Source: Bolinopsis microptera (Eukaryota > Ctenophora > Tentaculata > Lobata > Bolinopsidae). Taken from it: 64,000 nucleotides of DNA. Below, piece after piece: positions 10,116 to 23,500 of this stretch (positions are counted from its first letter, which is position 1; each line of letters begins with the position of its first letter). The stretch covers positions 4,526,001-4,590,000 of the forward strand of contig NC_087074.1 in the NCBI RefSeq assembly GCF_026151205.1, in the 5' to 3' direction. The position numbers and the translations under genes are program-made. The notes below the pieces were generated by a model, which did no database searches, was not told the DNA's origin, and saw only the letters and a list, made by a program, of their open reading frames with translations.

Positions 10116-11052
10116 TCATGCTCCCTTTACAGCGTACATCTGCGTCATCTCCCTCGCTTTATCCTCGAATTGTGATCTGTTAAACTTATACTGGTTAGAG
10201 ACATCTGCTAGCAGTCCGTCGTCAGGGTTAGGTTCACTCAGCAACAACCGCACCTAATGAAACGAGCATGTTATCAAAATCACGTGACGTCATAATATAA
10301 AATCAAGTGACTTCGTTAAAAACCACGTGACGTCCTATAAAATCACGTGACTTCGTTTAAAACCACGTGACGTCCTATAAAATCACGTGACTTCGTTTAA
10401 AACCACGTGACGTAACCACGTGACAGTGTACTCACGCTAGTAAGGAGGGTACGGATGTTGTGTACAGGTTTCCAGGAGCCCCGAGGTGGGCAGTGTAACA
10501 GATCCAGACACACTCGCCCCGTTTCGTCTATGTTAGGATGGTAAATCTAGAGTGAATATTTTAGGGATATTTTACATATTTTTACATGTTTTAGGGACTC
10601 GTTTGTATCAATAATTTAAACAATAAAATAACAAACGGTGTCCTGCTACAAAACACAAAGTGTGATGTTAGCAGTGGGACTGGGAGTAAGCAAACCTTTG
10701 TGTCAAATTTAATAGACGGAGGCTCAAACGGGTATCTCTCTGGCAAGGTCATTGATATCTCAAATACTCCTTCCTCATACGGTGTATCAGGTGGTCCTGA
10801 AGAAGTGAATATCATTTGATTAATATGTAAGAAAAATTGCATGGATCTGAACAAAAACACTGAACAAATCCAAAACAATTTTGAACAAAGTAATATAAAC
10901 TGACGATGAGTTGCACTTTTACACTGACCGATTATCTGACAAGAGAAGGAACTAGTGCTGTCACCCCGGAGAAACACACTGATTCCGGGTGCTGGTTCCT
11001 GGTGTAACTGTGACAGCTCTTTCTTCAACCGTCCCGCTGATCTTTGTGACAT
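10116..11052 (-). CDS. UBE2T: UBE2T-like ubiquitin-conjugating enzyme E2
   Basis: Four exons: 10929-11052 (ATG at 11052), 10696-10796, 10436-10546 and 10116-10253 (TGA at 10116-10118); 474 nt, 157 residues. Phases agree throughout. The product starts [16 protein letters not shown] and has the UBC fold motifs [40 protein letters not shown] with the catalytic Cys, [12 protein letters not shown] and [17 protein letters not shown]. This order and wording match UBE2T, the Fanconi anaemia E2 that monoubiquitinates FANCD2 with FANCL in the nucleus. The variable C-terminal extension of vertebrate UBE2T is missing; the protein ends soon after the UBC core. It lies 450 bp downstream of the GNL1 stop on the same strand. 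The assignment is strong; other E2 subclasses lack this combination of YHPNID and SEPNPDD context. Confidence 0.92.
10265..10430. repeat. CACGTGACGTC-type minisatellite filling UBE2T intron 3
   Basis: Between the exon 4 acceptor (10254) and the exon 3 donor (10430-10435) the intron is almost wholly made of AACCACGTGACGTCC and ATCACGTGACTTCG half-units. The CACGTGAC core appears about seven times. The array starts about five bases inside the donor consensus. Confidence 0.88.
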
Positions 11053-11504
11053 TCTGGTGACAGGAGGGGGAATTAAATATAATCTCATTAATCTTTACAA
11101 AGTAATTAGCTAAAATCTCACAAATCTTTAAGTGACGTAAGAGTATTTATTTATTTGAGAACTTGAATTAGAGTACACTGTCCGAGTAGTGGAACGTTTC
11201 ATATTAGGCTAGTGCAGTGACAGCTGTCCGGAGCCAAGCGTAACGAAAAGGGGAAACAAGTGGTGAATAGCTAAAATTCTCAACCAACAAATATCATTTA
11301 ATTAATTCATTGAACCAAATAAAAGACATTTAAATAATCAATAAACATTAAAAACTATAAAAATAGTCGAATTTACTCTTAAAAGATCACGGTAATTTCT
11401 GGTTTCAACAACTTAACACAAAGCTTTGTCACTAAGAACCGCTAAAATGATAGCTCATAAAACCTTGATCACATGACTAAAATAAATAAAATCCGTTCTA
11501 ATTC

Positions 11505-14500
11505 TCAGTCAATTTCTTGCAGTAAACTGAACTTGTTTCCCATTTTCTGATCCTTCTCCATTTCCTCTCCCTCCTCGCTACTCTCGTCAGAGTATTCTTC
11601 TTCTTCTGATTCTTCAATCTCTATTTTTGTAGCAAAACTGCAGAAACAGTATTATTTTTCTTCTCATATTTCCTTTCTACAATGTGTATGTACTGCTAAT
11701 ATAATGTACCATGGAAAAAGTAGACTGTGAAAAAATACAAATTGAACTATCTTCAACAACCGTAAACGGAACAAAAGTTACATTTTTGACCACGTAACTT
11801 ACCTTATCAGCTCCTTAAGGATGTCTTTGTAACTTCCTCCCACCCCTTCAGGAGAGTATTCAGGAGGAAGCAGTCTCAGACAGAGTCGCCCTGTTACCAG
11901 GAGTCGAAGTATTGAGTTAGCTCCTCGGTACACATCAGGTCTTCCTGAGCAGACAGTTAATAGGAAACAGATCGCAAACTAGCAACCAGTTAATAGGAAA
12001 CAGATCGCAAACTAGCAACCAGTTAATAGGAAACAGATCGCAAACTAGCAACCAGTTAATAGGAAACAGATCGCAAACTAGCAACCAGTTAATAGGAAAC
12101 AGATCGCAAACTAGCAACCAGTTAATAGGAAACAGATCGCAAACTAGCAACCAGTTAATAGGAAACAGATCGCAAACTAGCAACCAGTTAATAGGAAACA
12201 GATCGCAAACTAGCACCCAAGAAACATTGAATTTGAAATAGAAGGTCTCTGTATTTGCTAATTGGTTGATAGTTTAAATGATTAGTAAGCATTTTCAAGG
12301 GCTACCGCTAACGATTTAGAACAACACTTATATCACAAATTGATCCCCAAAACGTGGATCCTAGCGGGGATCAAACTCAATCTCACATACCTGTTCAATC
12401 TCACATACCTGTTCAATCTCACATACCTGTTCAATCTCACATACCTGTTCAATCTCACATACCTGTTCAATCTCACATACCTGTTCAATCTCACATACCT
12501 GTTCAATCTCACATACCTGTTCAATCTCACATACCTGTTCAATCTCACATACCTGTTCTAGCGGTGTGATAGCCGTTCTTATCCGCCCACGCAAAGCAGA
12601 TGTACCAAGCTGTCCAAGGAGCTTGAGGCTCCTCTTCTAAACAGGGGTGTACTATACGGAGGTAGGATACCAGATCTATCCGCTCTGCTACGTACCGGAC
12701 CACTGAGTACGGCTCTTTCACCTGACAGGAAGGACGTAGGGTCACTAGGGATTACCATCACTTTACTGCAGAAGAGGAGAGTGAATACACAATACATAGG
12801 GGTCGTTCACATATTACGTAATCACTTTTTGGACAATTTTTAACCCCCCTCCCCCCTCTGTAATCAGTTTTACACATAACTATTGTGTAAAAATTACACT
12901 AGCGTAATCATTTGGAAACCACCTTCCCCCTCGGCAGATTACGTAATATGTGAACGACCCCATATTGTCTCAGAAATGGAAGGGTTCACGCTCAAATTTG
13001 AAATAAATCTACAATTTTCAGGGAGAAATTGCCCAATCTAATGCATACCTGAGCAACAGGGTACATTCCTGACAATATCTGGATCTGTTTGGGAGCAATT
13101 GTAGGAAACACCAACCCTGGACAATCACATAACCTGTAATCAGAGCTATTTGAGAACTTGCACCACAGGGTTTTTATTTTCAAACTGTTATATGTATTAG
13201 GATACAGTGAAACTACCAGACTACGATGAATAGGGACTTGCCACCCCACAGTGGCGTAACGAAAGGCCCTGCTGACCCCGCTGTGCAGGGGGGCGCCGTC
13301 TTAGGGGGGCGCCAAATCGTCGTTTTAATGTGGGACAATTTCGAAAACTTAACTAAAGTACTAGCAAAACTGCGCGTTTTGCTCTAGATACACACTTTTT
13401 TAGAGATTTTACCGGCGTATTCTCTAAAATCACCTAATTTCTTCAAATTTAGGGAGGGGCACCAAAAGGGGAGGGGGCGCCAACAGGGGGGCGCTTTTTT
13501 CGGCAGGGGGGCGCCAACAGGCAACGTTACGCCACTGCCACCCCATGGCAACATAGAATATAATATCGACTCGGTTACATTAGTCGGAGACCAACCGTTC
13601 TAAAAGGCCATATCGTTAGCTTTTCGTGTTAAAAGCGATTTCTCGACGGTTATCACCTCTCTAGATAATGCTTAAAACATTTGGCCTTCGTTGCATTTTT
13701 GTACTAAATGCAGCAACATACCTTAAAATGCTTATTTTCAGAAATATGGCCGAGAGGCCTAGGAAGTGACTTCCTAGGCCTTTCGGCCATATTTCTGAAC
13801 ATCTGTACATGATGGTTGACATGTGAACTGTACCCTACTAGCCCATTTCTGGATCAATTAAATTCTACTGATGGATCACATCACTACTGATGGATCACAT
13901 CACTAATTATACGTCACTAATTGGTGATATGACTTGACCCTTGATAATCGGGAGCCCCCCTATGTCGGCCTCCCGATTTATTGAGATTATTGCTTAAGAT
14001 ATTTATAAGTATAACTCCACTTTTGACCTATTTGGCGGCCATTTATTAAATCCATAATTGCACCGGTTGGGGGGGTACCAATGGCATAAAATGGCATAAA
14101 TGGCATACGTTTTATGGCATAAACGGAAATTTTTATTGGCCAATTCTCCATTTATGCCATGAATTTAGGTCTTCATATTTGACTTTAAATTCGCAAATTA
14201 TTATTAGTACTTGAATGAGAGACATGTTTCATGCTTTATAACGCTTGGAATGATCGTTAAAGATTCATATGACAAATAAAGAAAATAGAAATGTATTATA
14301 TCAAAAATGGCATAAATGGCATACGTTTTATGGCATAAATGGAAATTTTTATTGGCCAATTCTCCATTATGCCATTTATGCCATTGGTACCCCCCCCACC
14401 GGTTTTTGTTCCAGGGGGTGCGATTACAAAACTAATTGCACTGTTTTGAGAGTGACCGAAATCTTATTAGGTACGATTACTAAACTAATTGCACTGATTC

Positions 14501-17500
14501 CCTGAAAGATGCTGTAAATCATGGCTCAGGCAGATAATTAGAGTTAGAGAGAGTACCTCGTAAAATGAGGACCTAATTAAAACCGAGTATTTTACTACTG
14601 TGAGGTGCTGATTCAAGTATTGACTTAAATCAACTACCTGAGGTAGTTTGGCGACCGTTAGTGCAATGGTCGCACGAAATAAATTTATGGGCACAAATTT
14701 AAATTTATAGTTTAGGACAACATCTTTGTTGTGTTTGGAATAAGTCAATCCTTACATTGCATTAACACAACACAGTATGAGGCTGAGATCTCATTAATTA
14801 TTTGTAAAACAAAAAGTGGCATAACTTATGTTCTGATAAATATTTTTGCTTCTAAATTTCACAGAATGTTAATAACAAGTATCTAAACCTTTGTGGCAAG
14901 TTTTGTGTGATTGCGAGCTTCACTGAACTTATTTGAACAATTTAGCCCCTGAGCGAGCTAGCTTGCATTTCTCACCCAGAACTGTTTACATTGGTTAATA
15001 GAAACCACCAAAAAAATCCTGGGTAACAAAATAAAAAAACCAGCGATTTATTCACGTTTTACCAATTCTATTCACATGGAGCCATCGCACATTCCATTCT
15101 CTCTATATTTTAACTGATAAGGACTATCACAGATGATCCTTCCTGCTTGTTTATATCGTTCTTCTTACATGGAATGTGCGATGTATCATGGTGAATAGAA
15201 TTGGTAAAACATAAATAAATAAAGATAAGGATGGGTAAACTTTTGAGGCCCACCCTGTATAACAACAAAGTCGGTGCGATTATAAACTAATTACACTGGT
15301 TATAACATCAGAGGCGTGGAGTTATACGCGAATCTAACTGCATGTATAATACGATTACACCAGTTCATGCGGTTCTTCGAAGAACTACCATTCTTTGAAA
15401 CACCTATCCTTGAAACCGAGGACCACGTCATAAATGAATGCCCCAGCTACAACTCCCTCCGGTCCAACCTCTCAGACAACCTTAAAAGCCTCATAATGCT
15501 CAAAGAATATGGGGCCATCATGAACTCATTCCATGCTACTGAATTTGGAAAGTACCTCACAGAATCCTTTCACCTTCGACATCCTCCTGAAAAGAAGTCC
15601 TAGTTATCACCTCCTATGAAGTCCTAGCAATCACCACCTAACAGACTCTTCAAACCTTCGAAATCCTATGATTAAGTCCTAATCCTCGCTTCACGTCCCC
15701 TACTCATCTCCTTCAACGTCCCATCACCTTATGTAGTTTAACATATCTCCTTGGACTTGTTTTTATGCACACATCCAGAATTTCCATTAGCATTTAAATT
15801 ATTATATTTGATTTTATTTCCACTTCGTGATATTGTAACGCGGTTAAATTTTAAGATTTTATTTTCATACTTTTATTCGGCTTTTGTTTTATATATGAAC
15901 TTATTTATGAATTGATGTATAGCCAAAACGAGTCCGTTAGTGTTCTCCTTGGTAATTTCAAGTTTAATTCCAGTTTAATTCCAGTTTAATTCCAGTTATT
16001 TTCATACTTTTATTCGGCTTTTGTTTTATATATGAACTTATTTATGAATTGATGTATAGCCAAAACGAGTCCGTTAGTGTTCTCCTTGGTAATTTCAAGT
16101 TTAATTCCAGTTTAATTCCAGTTTAATTCCAGTTTAATTCCAGTTATTGCACTCGGCTGCGCCTCGTGAAATAACTGCAATAATCGAACTCGGCTTCGCC
16201 TCGTGCGATTATTGTATCAATTTCCACTCGGCTGCGCCTCGTGCAATTAATAGTGTAATCGCATTATACGCAGTTAGATTAGCGTATATAATCACTGTTA
16301 TTGTTAATTAGCGGACTAACATCAGTCGCTCGCTTTTCCCTTTCATTCACGGTCTACAAATAAGTTATTATTGGCGAATGAATTTCCCAAGGGTTTAAGA
16401 ACAGCTGCCCACGCACCACAGCTTGAGTTAGGTACTAGGCAGAGATTACAGTGATAACTGTTGATTAACCCTTCCAGATCGTAGAGGTCTGCACATGCAT
16501 CGTTTTCATCTCTCTATGACTATAGTAATAAAGTAATAAGCAATTTAAAGTCATGTCCGTAGCCCGCTCGTCGCACGTCAAGAACAAAAGAAAATCGCGA
16601 TTATTTAGGCCAAAAATCGCGGCGCCGCGACAAGCCAAACTAGGCGAAATCGCGGCGAAAATCTCGATAATCGCGGCGAATTCGCAGACATTTTCACGGT
16701 TCTTCAAGTTAACAAGTTGTTCTTAATCTTAGGCACGTGGTTCTGGAACAAGTAGTCCTCAGTGCTGCACGCCGCCGCTAATGATTTTCCGGCCACGCCG
16801 CCGCCGCCGTTTTCAAACGGCGTACACAGCGTGAACCTGTTTATACGCCGAATGCATGTTTCGTAATTTTTTGCAAGAATTTTTTGAACGAAATCCAACA
16901 TTTCAGACCATATTATTTTCCATATAATTTCTACACGAGTGGATACTGTAGCAGGCATCGCTAATGTCGATATTTTAAAAATTGCTCTCCACATGGCATT
17001 ATTCTAGGGGAAAATTTAATCTGCGAAATCACGTGACCTCAGCACTGGTAGTCCTATAATGGCATATTATCATTATGTTCGTAGAAATATTTCCTTTACC
17101 CTCATAAGTTTTTGTCTATATTATGTTCGCAAAGGTATGTTATATTTATAAAGTTATAATATAGATTAATCGTCTTAACAATTGGTCAATATGTTCTCAT
17201 TGTTCCAAATATCACTTAACACTTTAACAGATTAACTGCTAACTAACCTTATGCCTAACACCTTTTACATCACATACGTATTATGTTATTTCCTCATCTT
17301 TGCCTTTGTTCATGTTAATAAGAGGGCCTCATGCCTCTATACTAGGTATCGTTTTCTGAATGTTTGCAGTTTTCCAGACATTGATTGGGGTGTCTAGTGG
17401 TTAACTTTATGTCTAGTGGTAAACTTATGTCTAGTGGTATAAGTTTTTATGTCTAAGTTTTAGGGAAGTTTTTGGCTAACAATGTTACGTCAGCAGACGA

Positions 17501-20500
17501 GTGGGTTAAGAAATGCTTGTGAAAGTGGATTCCTGGAAACCAATTTTTCCACGGTTCATGCTACCCTGATCATTATGAGCCTAACATATTTTGTTCGGTT
17601 TTCTGAAGTCCGTACCTAGTAAGTTAAGTAGTAGTAGTACCTTAAGTAGTAGTACCTTAAGTAGTAGTACCTTAAGTAGTAGTACCTTAAGTAGTAGTAC
17701 CTTAAGTAGTAGTACCTTAAGTAGTAGTACCTTAAGTAGTAGTAATACCTTCTCGTATCGAGAATTACTCGGACCATAAATTTTCTAAGTCGAATTTTTT
17801 CAAAGTTTTTCTGGAAACTAACTCTTGTTCATTACATGTTCATACATGTTTCTTGCTACCCTGATCGTTATGAGCTTCTGAAGTCCGTACATACATTCGG
17901 AAGGCTGTGGATGTGATTGGTTCCATATACTTGGCATTCAGATTTAATGGAAAATTCGTAATTTTTCGTGGAGAACTGAAATAATCGCGATTTGTCGCGG
18001 AGAATGGGAAAAATCGCGATTCCGCACGTGCCGCGATTTCCTTTTGTCCTTGTCGCACGTGCATTAATTATGAGTAATTAAACTTGCATGTGGTACTGTT
18101 TTAGCTTATTATTATATATTTTACCAAAACCCATAATTGGGTAGAGTCGACCGTTGCCAGTGTCTCCCTTTTGCAAACAGAGGGAAATGATATCAATTGG
18201 AATAACGGTTATCAAATGCAAAATGATACCGAGAATTAAATCGGTCGCTACAGCAGAGAATTGAGAGAATTGTCTGAGATTGAGAGATAGCACAGACAGG
18301 GATACTTCTTAGGAAGTTTGTTCTTGCAGCACCGCCAGGCATCTTCCTCTCCTTCTTCGTAGGGGGCTGTGGTCAATATAACTAATGGAAAGTTCGTGAC
18401 CACTGTAAGATAGAGCATTGGAGCTAGGGTTGCCATTATCGGTACAATTTTTTTGTCGCGATCATCGATAACTTTTTCATAATTATCGCGATAATATCGG
18501 TTATCGGCGATAAATTTGGCAAGATAATAGAAGTAATATTTTTCTGCTATGAATATACTATGCATACTTGAATTATGCTCCTATGCTATGAAACCTTGTT
18601 ACATCATCATTATATAGTTACAATATCATTAATTGAATTTAATTTCCAAAAATCGGTAAAATTCGAACTTTGAAGATAAAAGCATAAAACGTAAATAGCA
18701 TTATCATGTGCTTTATTGCTTAATGCTTTGCTATAGAATCAATCGCAATATTGGCATTGCCCTTAAACAAGCCCATATTTCATCGACAAATTTTCTTTAG
18801 GCCTATTGTTTGCGTGCTGAAATCTAGGAGATGTTAACTTAATTTGAAGAGCCTGGTTACTTGAAGAGATCGTTAAACGACGCAGGGCTGTTGCTTTAGA
18901 ATTAGTATGAATAATATTCATAAATAGCGGGAATCGCAATGTAAAATTTACAGATCGTCACATACAGAAATATAACCTATGTTTATATGTTATATTTCCC
19001 CAACCGTGCGTTAACCGTGCCATAATGGTTGCTTATGGGCAGTTTGTGCCTTAACCGTGCGTTAACCGTGCCTCAGTAACCCTTGTTCCCCCGCCGTGCC
19101 TTAACCGTGCCTTAGTGAACCACTTGTATGTTTATAGGTTATAATTCCCCAACCGTGCGTTAACCGTGCGTTAACAGTGCCTTAAGCGACCATAATGGTT
19201 GCTTTTGGGCAGTTTGTGCGTTAACCGTGCCTTAATTAAGCTCTTAAGTGACCGTGCGCGTGCCTCATGTAACCCTTGTGCCTTAACCCATTAGGGACGA
19301 TAGGGTCGTTTTTATGACCCACCTTTTCTAGACAAAAAACCAAATTACTAAACGATATAACGAATCTATAGCATATATGCTCCAAATTTATTGGGCTACA
19401 TATAATGAAGCCCAATAAATTTGGAGCATATATGCTATAGATTCGTTATAGCGTTTAGTAATTTGGTTTTTTGTCTAGAAAAGGTGGGTCATAAAAACGA
19501 CCCTATCGTCCCTAATGGGTTAACCGTGCCTTAACTGTGCTTTAACCGTGCCTTAACCGTGCGTTAACCGTGCGTAGCTACATTACCGAATTGCCCAAAT
19601 TTTGGGGACCGTTGTCGGCTTGAACTTATTAATGTGGTAGTTTAGTTCACAATGTCCAGTAAAGAATTGTGTTGCTGTTCTTATGCTCTCTTTACCAAGT
19701 TTTGGGATTGATCTGGCGAACTTATGTCTCCATACTCGTTTGAAGTGAGTATTGGGCAACGTTCTCCATCTTTCACTCATTTTCCAATGACTTATACTCC
19801 GCAGCGCTCCCTTCCATAATACTTTTGGTATTGGTAGTGAGGGCTGAATCCTTGTCCTTCTTCCGAAAGTAGATGTATCCATCAGAGTCACGTAGACCAC
19901 CCCCATTAGCAAGAGCTCCCGTCCCTTATGTGATCTACGAGTCGAGCAGACATCTTAAAGATCATGTTTACTTCTAAATGTACAGCTATGATGTACAGAA
20001 TTGACATATGAACTCTACCCTATATCTAGCCCATTTCTAGGTCAATTAAATTCTACGGATCTATGGATCATATCACTTATTATACGTCACTAATTGGTGA
20101 CATGACCCCTGATAATCGGCCTCCCCAAAATGTCGGTTTCATAAGGTCAAAGGGTCTATTGCTAACAGCAAATTGTTCGCAATTGCCGACTCATGCACAT
20201 TATATATTCGAAACGCTCAGTTTAGGAGTGATTAGTAGATAACTACTGCATGATTTGTGAAAACAAAATTCAGCATCAAACGTTTAATTCATTCATACCA
20301 TAAAACCATGATACCAAGAATGCCGGACCTTAAATAATTTGGCACTGGGTCCGGGCTAAATTGTCGCCCGACCGCTGACCAGTGCCACACTTCGTAATTA
20401 TAATTATGATATTGGTCTGTAATCCCTGGATTGAGATAATATGTTGGCCGCAGTTTAATTTAGCTCATTTCCTATAATACCGCAGTGGTTTAGTTCCCAC

Positions 20501-23500
20501 TTCAGGATGACTCCACATTATTTTTTGCTGTCACATAGCAGATTTTCCCATTGTATGATAATGCGTGTCATTACCTCGTTGTTTTTATAATCAAGTGGTT
20601 ACCGGCTAGCTCTATAGTTATTACAGCTGCCTTGAGATTTTATCTGGGGCACTAATACTAGAACATTATAACTGTGATCCTAGAACTTCATATTAAGATT
20701 ACTTGGCCGAATAGCATAGATTCGACCGAAGGCATTCAGGTAATATACACATTATAACCCGTATAATATATGATATAACCCTAAACGGTGTCAAGACTCA
20801 AAATACTAAAATAATTATTACCTATTTAATTGGCGTTTTTGACACCAGTTGGGAGTCCAAATTTTCGGCTCTAAAATCATTATTCCTTGGCCAATTTTTT
20901 ATTTTTTCATGCTGATTTGTCATTTGAAGGCCATTAAAGCATTTGACCCAGCCAAAAAAGTTCCAGTTGTATATCTTTTACGGTTTATGCGGAAAGTCGC
21001 GTCAAAGTTGATGCCGTGGTGTCAGTGAAATGGCAAATCGAAATAGTAAGATGTAATTTCGAGACCAGCTGCCTGTAATCTGTATTTTGCTCTGAGATCC
21101 AACTTTAAGATCGGAGATCCGACCTGTAAGTGTAACATCACCTGTACTGGAGATCAGATGTTTTCGCTTGATAATAGACCTATAAATCGAATTATATATC
21201 CGAAACAGCGATGTAACCACGATTACTATAGATAAGATTTACCAGCTATTGAATATATTGGATATTTATAGATATATTGGATATTCATAGATATCTCCTT
21301 TCGGAATTGCCTGACCCCACAGGCAGGCAGAGCATCCTCAATCCTCACGTATACTCTCGTGCACCATCTAGGTCCAACACATCTCTTAAAAAAACAGCTA
21401 TTGGGCCCGATATCTAGTTTCCCATAAGTAAGAGATCGTCCACGCTAGCCAGATATATTGATCATTTAATCAATAATAATTTAGATTCTCTCCCCGCTCT
21501 ATAAAAGCCACTTTTACTCAAAGCTAAATTTGTGTACAAATTTCAATTTATGTGGAACCTAAGACAGCATCTCGAAACCTGCTATTTATATATTAACCCC
21601 GTGATCCGGATAAGGCCTTAATGAAATTGAGATTCAGAAACTTGTCCACAACCGGTTATCTGAACCTATTATGTTACCTGAGTTCCCTCAGTCGAATCCG
21701 GAATCCTGCTAATCGACCAAGCAAGCTTAATGTGAGGTTCTAGGATTACAATTCTAATGTTCTAGTATTAGTGCCCCAGATAAGATCTCGAGGCTAGGGT
21801 TGCCATTATCGGTACTATTTTTTTTATCGCGTTAATCGGTAACTTTTTCAAAATTATCGCGATAATATCGGTTATCGGCGATAAATTTGGCAAGACAATA
21901 GAAGTAATATTTTTCTGCATTATGCATACTTGAATTAGTATGCTCATAATAATATGCTCCTATGCTATCTAACCTTGTTACATCATCATTAAATAGTTAC
22001 AATAATATCATAAATGGAATTTAATTTCCAAAAATTTCTCTGCAGAGAATTAGAATTACTTTAATAGAATTAATTCTCTGCAGAGAATTAGAATTACTTT
22101 AATAGAATTATCGTGGGCCTTATTCTTTTCTATAGAATTGCTCAATGCTTTTCAGACCCAGTGCTGAATTATTTTAGGTCCAGTATTCCTGGTATTATGT
22201 AAGAGGCTTTAGGACCTTCCTAGTTACCAGTCCAACAGCCCATTTGTGAGTATTTTCATGGTTTGCTCGACAAAAATGAAAAATCCTTTTTTCAGCCATA
22301 ATTCCGAAAATGAACATTTTAAGGTATATATTGTTGCTTTATAGATGTGGATACTGGCGGGGAGGTGATCATTGTTTGTTTACATTTTGGTGGCGCCTCT
22401 ATTAAGCATCACATCTTCAACCTGCTGAATAGAGGCGCCACCTAAAACGTAAACAAACAATGATCACCTCTTTGACCTGCATAATAGAGGCGCCACCAAA
22501 ACGTAAACAAACAATGATCACCTCCCCGCCAGTATCCACATCTATAAGTTGTATATAAATATGGTTATTAGGCACATTTTGTGTAGGAATAGTTCCTACG
22601 ACCTCCCTGGGCCGAAATACAAAAATCCGAGTGACCGCAAAACCCTAGAATCGGGTTTGGCCGAAAACGCCCTCATTGCATTTAGTACAAAAATGCAATG
22701 AAGGCCCAATGTTTTTCACTTTTAGTCTTGGACCGTGCGACCAAACTACGAACCTGATTCCTGGCGAGTAGAAAATCGTTTGGAAATGTTTGGTATGTCC
22801 TGGCGTCTTAGAAACGCTGACTTTCTTATCTTGCAATATGCCGTTTATCAGGGACGATTTACCCGCGTTCGGCTGACCGATCAGTCCTATCGTCACATAA
22901 TCCTCGTCACTTGGTTCCCCACCTTCAGCAATACTCGGCTTTTCTGTGGTCGGTGTTTCTCCTTTTATCTCCTTCTTCTTGTCGTAGTGGCATTTAGCTA
23001 ACTGTATCAAACTCTCTGCTCCGTACGCCCACCCAAGTTTTTTTATCGTTGGTTTCTTAAGCAGTCGTTTACCGGTGTTTTCAACGAGTTTCTGTTCGTC
23101 AGGAAAAGCAGAAAAGAGAACGACTCTGATCTCTGGGAACTTATGCTCGAAATAGTTTTTCCAGGAGACAGAGACGGAGGGATGGACCATGTCCACTTTG
23201 TTCAGCACTAGAATTACTTGTCTGTCTAGCTCCTCGGTGATGTCTGGGGAATGTTTAATTTAAAAACTCCGCTGGGGTGGGGTCTGTGCCACATGACATA
23301 GAGCTGTTATTTGAAGGCCTAGTTTATTAACTGTTCATCTCAATTTCCCCCCTTCGCAAAAACCTAGAGTTAAAACTCACATTTATAAACGGAGTGAGAG
23401 AAGTGAAGAGTAGGATATCTGATGTCACATACGAAGAGTATAATGTCACTCATCTCCAGGGTTCTCCACAACTGTCTCCAGGTCTCCAGATTCCGCTCGT

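Noticed and set aside
11935-12216. ORF of repeated LLVCDLFPINW
   Set aside because: Artefact of the 33-bp intronic minisatellite of GNL1.
9260-12560. CRISPR array
   Set aside because: The regularly spaced repeats are contiguous tandem units without unique spacers, in an intron-bearing animal genome.
12333-12594. Several overlapping repeat ORFs on both strands
   Set aside because: All frames are opened by the 18-bp minisatellite; none extends into non-repeat coding sequence other than GNL1 exon 8 in its own frame.
16465-16994. Two minus-strand ORFs of 80 and 96 codons
   Set aside because: They cover CG-rich repeat patches in GNL1 intron 6 and show no motif, splice context or homology.
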